From an uncultured Gemmatimonadota bacterium (lineage in GTDB: Bacteria; Gemmatimonadota; Gemmatimonadetes; Gemmatimonadales; Gemmatimonadaceae): a DNA stretch of 7,959 nt. Positions 6,463-7,959 of this stretch are shown piece by piece. The notes under the pieces are model-generated. The model was not told where the DNA came from. It saw nothing but the letters and a program-made list of their open reading frames with translations, and searched no databases. The number at the start of each line of letters is the position of its first letter. Position 1 is the stretch's first letter. A program made the translations under genes and the position numbers. The DNA lies in assembly GCA_946478895.1 (NCBI GenBank), contig CAMLDY010000110.1:1-7959 (forward strand). Reading direction: 5' to 3'.

Positions 6463-7373
6463 TCGAGTTCAAAAGAGCCGGCAAGACTTACAGATCACTC
6501 CTCGGCAACTCTGTCAAAGCGGTCGAGGAGTTTTCGTTGGTGGTGAACGCCGGCGAGATCCTCGGCATCGCCGGCCCGAACGGCGCGGGCAAGACTACCA
6601 TCATTGCGATGCTGCTCGGCTACTTGCGGCCGACAACCGGCTCAGTAGAGATCGACGGACTCCCGGCGCGCCAATACATCGAGCACAGCGGCATCGGCTA
6701 CCTGTCGGAGCTGATCGCCATCAACCCGAAGTGGCGGGCGCGTGCGTCGCTGGTGCGCTACGCGATTCTCGCCGGGGTTCCGGAGGCGGAAATCGACGGC
6801 AGGGTTAACTTCGTTATCGAGCTGCTTGGACTGGCAGACCACCGCGACAAGAAAGTGAAGGCACTGTCCAAGGGGAATCTCCAGCGGCTCGGCCTGGCGC
6901 AGGCGCTGCTGCGCGACGAGCGGCTGCTGGTGCTCGACGAGCCGACCCACGGGCTGGATCCGGTGTGGACCCAGAAATTCCGCGACATCGTCACTGGCAT
7001 GCGCCGGCCGGATCGCACCATTCTGATCGCGTCGCACAATCTTGACGAGCTGCAGCGACTGGCCGATCGCGTCGCAATCATCGATCGCGGCAGGTTGCAG
7101 CGCGTCGTCAACACGGCTTACGACCACACGCCGACGACGACCACTTCGCGCTTCCGCATCACCCTCGCCCGAGGTGACGATGTGATTCGCGCGCTGTTGC
7201 CCGACGCCGAGGAAGCCGGCCGCGGCGAATTCGACGTGAGAGTGAACAGCGTCGCCGATCTCAACACGCTACTGGCGGATCTGATCGGAAGGGGCGCACT
7301 GGTCGCGAGCGTCGTTCCCGAGCGCTCCGCGCTGGAGCAGCAATTCCGAGAAGCGGTGGGGGAGACCCAATGA
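6459..7373 (+). CDS. ABC-2-type transporter ATP-binding protein
   Basis: The 304-residue ATPase is numbered from the GTG at 6459. Walker A is GPNGAGKT (39-46). The Q-loop region reads GYLSE (80-84), with Glu where many ABC proteins have Gln, a known variation in this subgroup. The signature is LSKGN (136-140). Walker B is LLVLDEP (156-162; catalytic Glu161), the D-loop is GLDP, and the switch His is His193 (ASHNLDEL). It should hydrolyse ATP to drive the permease encoded next. The C-terminal ~75 residues form the accessory domain common in ABC-2 exporters and contain a Thr run (TPTTTT). The GTG at 6459 is preferred because it overlaps the upstream stop by 4 nt and places the N-terminus (VIEFKRAGKTY) where ABC domains begin. 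A GTG at 6378, preceded by GGAAGGA, would add 27 residues unlike an ABC domain. Confidence 0.92.
   Translation: MIEFKRAGKTYRSLLGNSVKAVEEFSLVVNAGEILGIAGPNGAGKTTIIAMLLGYLRPTTGSVEIDGLPARQYIEHSGIGYLSELIAINPKWRARASLVRYAILAGVPEAEIDGRVNFVIELLGLADHRDKKVKALSKGNLQRLGLAQALLRDERLLVLDEPTHGLDPVWTQKFRDIVTGMRRPDRTILIASHNLDELQRLADRVAIIDRGRLQRVVNTAYDHTPTTTTSRFRITLARGDDVIRALLPDAEEAGRGEFDVRVNSVADLNTLLADLIGRGALVASVVPERSALEQQFREAVGETQ
7358..7364 (+). promoter_or_regulatory. Shine-Dalgarno site (GGGGGAG) of the permease gene
   Basis: This purine run inside the end of the ATPase gene lies 5 nt before the ATG at 7370. It supports that ATG as a genuine start despite two further in-frame ATGs 30 and 60 nt downstream. 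Confidence 0.6.
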
Positions 7374-7444
7374 ATCCCGGCGACGCGACTGGAATCGGAA
7401 TGAATCGCACTCAATCGACGGGAACCGCGATGTATCGCGGCCGG
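7370..7444 (+). repeat. Degenerate 30-nt tandem repeat over the permease start codons
   Basis: Units begin at 7370, 7400 and 7430 (the third incomplete). They start ATGAATCCC, ATGAATCGC and ATGTATCGC. Units 1 and 2 match at about 19 of 30 positions. A 24-nt stretch ending in ATCGC in unit 2 matches the same phase of unit 3 at 18 positions. Each unit starts with an in-frame ATG, so the protein shows a 10-residue period (MNPGDATGIG, MNRTQSTGTA, MYRGRLARYS). It may be an old small duplication of the translation start; chance similarity is possible. Confidence 0.4.
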
Positions 7445-7959
7445 CTCGCCCGGTACTCGTTGTGGCAGTTCCGCGATTTCTGGTGGGAGCGTGGTATCGC
7501 CATCGTGCTCATCGGCGGACTGTGGGGCTATGTGGTGCTGGAGCCGCTGCGACTGACGATGGGACCGCAGTGGGCGTCGCCCAACTCTCCCGCGGCGGGG
7601 ATGACGCTCCAGCTGGCGTCGGCAGTGGTGTCGCTGGCGGTGCTCATCGCCGTCAACGGCATTGTGTCGACCGATCGCAAGCACGGCTACTACCGATTTC
7701 TGTTCGCCAAGCCGGTCAACCCCGTTCTCTTTTACGCGCAGCTTTTCGTCGTGTACATGGTCGGAGTCATGATCTCGATGCTGGTGCTCGGCTCACTCCT
7801 GCGCGCGATCCTGCCGACCTTCAACGTCGTGAACTTCCTGATCTACTCCGCGCTGATCTACGTCGCGATGGGCGGGATCGGTTTCTTTCTGTCGGTTGCA
7901 ACCCGCTTCGACTGGCTGACTCTCGCCGCCGTGTGGCTGGGCGCCCGGATTCTGCGCGG
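7370..7959 (+). CDS. ABC-2-type transporter permease (3' end outside window)
   Basis: The gene starts at the ATG overlapping the ATPase stop (ATGA) and stays open to the right edge, giving 196 visible residues. After a polar ~40-residue N-terminus there are hydrophobic segments at about 42-59, 80-99, 119-144 and 151-177, with a fifth starting near 182. This is the ABC-2 membrane layout. Between segments 2 and 3 the loop DRKHGYYRFLFAKPVNP (102-118) matches the conserved cytoplasmic segment of ABC-2 permeases (DR..G...LF.KPV.P), which contacts the ATPase. With the ATPase it should form an ABC-2 transporter, usually an exporter of lipids, polymers, peptides or drugs; the substrate is unknown. 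Complete members usually have six helices, so one or two are missing. ATGs at 7400 and 7430 are alternative starts. Confidence 0.88.
   Translation, partial: MNPGDATGIGMNRTQSTGTAMYRGRLARYSLWQFRDFWWERGIAIVLIGGLWGYVVLEPLRLTMGPQWASPNSPAAGMTLQLASAVVSLAVLIAVNGIVSTDRKHGYYRFLFAKPVNPVLFYAQLFVVYMVGVMISMLVLGSLLRAILPTFNVVNFLIYSALIYVAMGGIGFFLSVATRFDWLTLAAVWLGARILR

Noticed and set aside
6425..7146. Similar Thr-rich stretches near the ends of the membrane TPR gene and the ATPase gene as a dispersed repeat
   Set aside because: The similarity is limited to short ACG/ACC threonine-codon runs and is explained by low complexity.

Overview
This GC-rich window comes from a bacterial chromosome. Its densely packed genes, 4-nt start/stop overlaps, PA-domain M28 peptidase and paired TPR proteins beside an ABC exporter fit a Gemmatimonadota-like soil bacterium. 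There is no rRNA or phylogenetic marker here, so that assignment is a tentative inference. I see no tRNA, rRNA, CRISPR array, insertion sequence or phage gene. No gene-free stretch exceeds about 100 bases.

Left part (1-1133, minus strand). This is one long gene, cut by the left edge. It encodes a cytoplasmic patatin-like (RssA/NTE-type) serine lipase fused in frame to a C-terminal single-cluster ferredoxin domain (C-x2-C-x2-C ... C-P). The gene is easy to miss because its stop codon lies outside the window. The fusion is the most unusual protein architecture here.

Divergent region (1134-1195). A consensus TATAAT box is followed at once by a perfect TGTAC-N4-GTACA inverted repeat. This looks like a promoter with an operator-type site in front of the plus-strand genes.

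Middle (1196-4083, plus strand). A secreted M28 zinc aminopeptidase with a PA domain is followed after 14 nt by a fold-type I PLP enzyme of aminotransferase class V. The PLP enzyme has a kynureninase-like skeleton but lacks several kynureninase residues. Together they may form a small unit for peptide and amino-acid catabolism.

Right part (4175 to the right edge, plus strand). A recognisable promoter and a GGAGGG ribosome site start a four-gene operon. It encodes a soluble TPR protein with an extra C-terminal module, a membrane-anchored TPR protein with a Pro/Ala-rich linker, an ABC-2-type ATPase, and an ABC-2 permease cut by the right edge. Every junction is a 4-nt overlap (ATGA, GTGA, ATGA), so the four products are probably made together. 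My reading is an ABC-2 transporter or exporter with two dedicated TPR partners. The substrate cannot be told from the sequence. The permease gene also opens with three in-frame ATGs exactly 30 nt apart inside a degenerate repeat.
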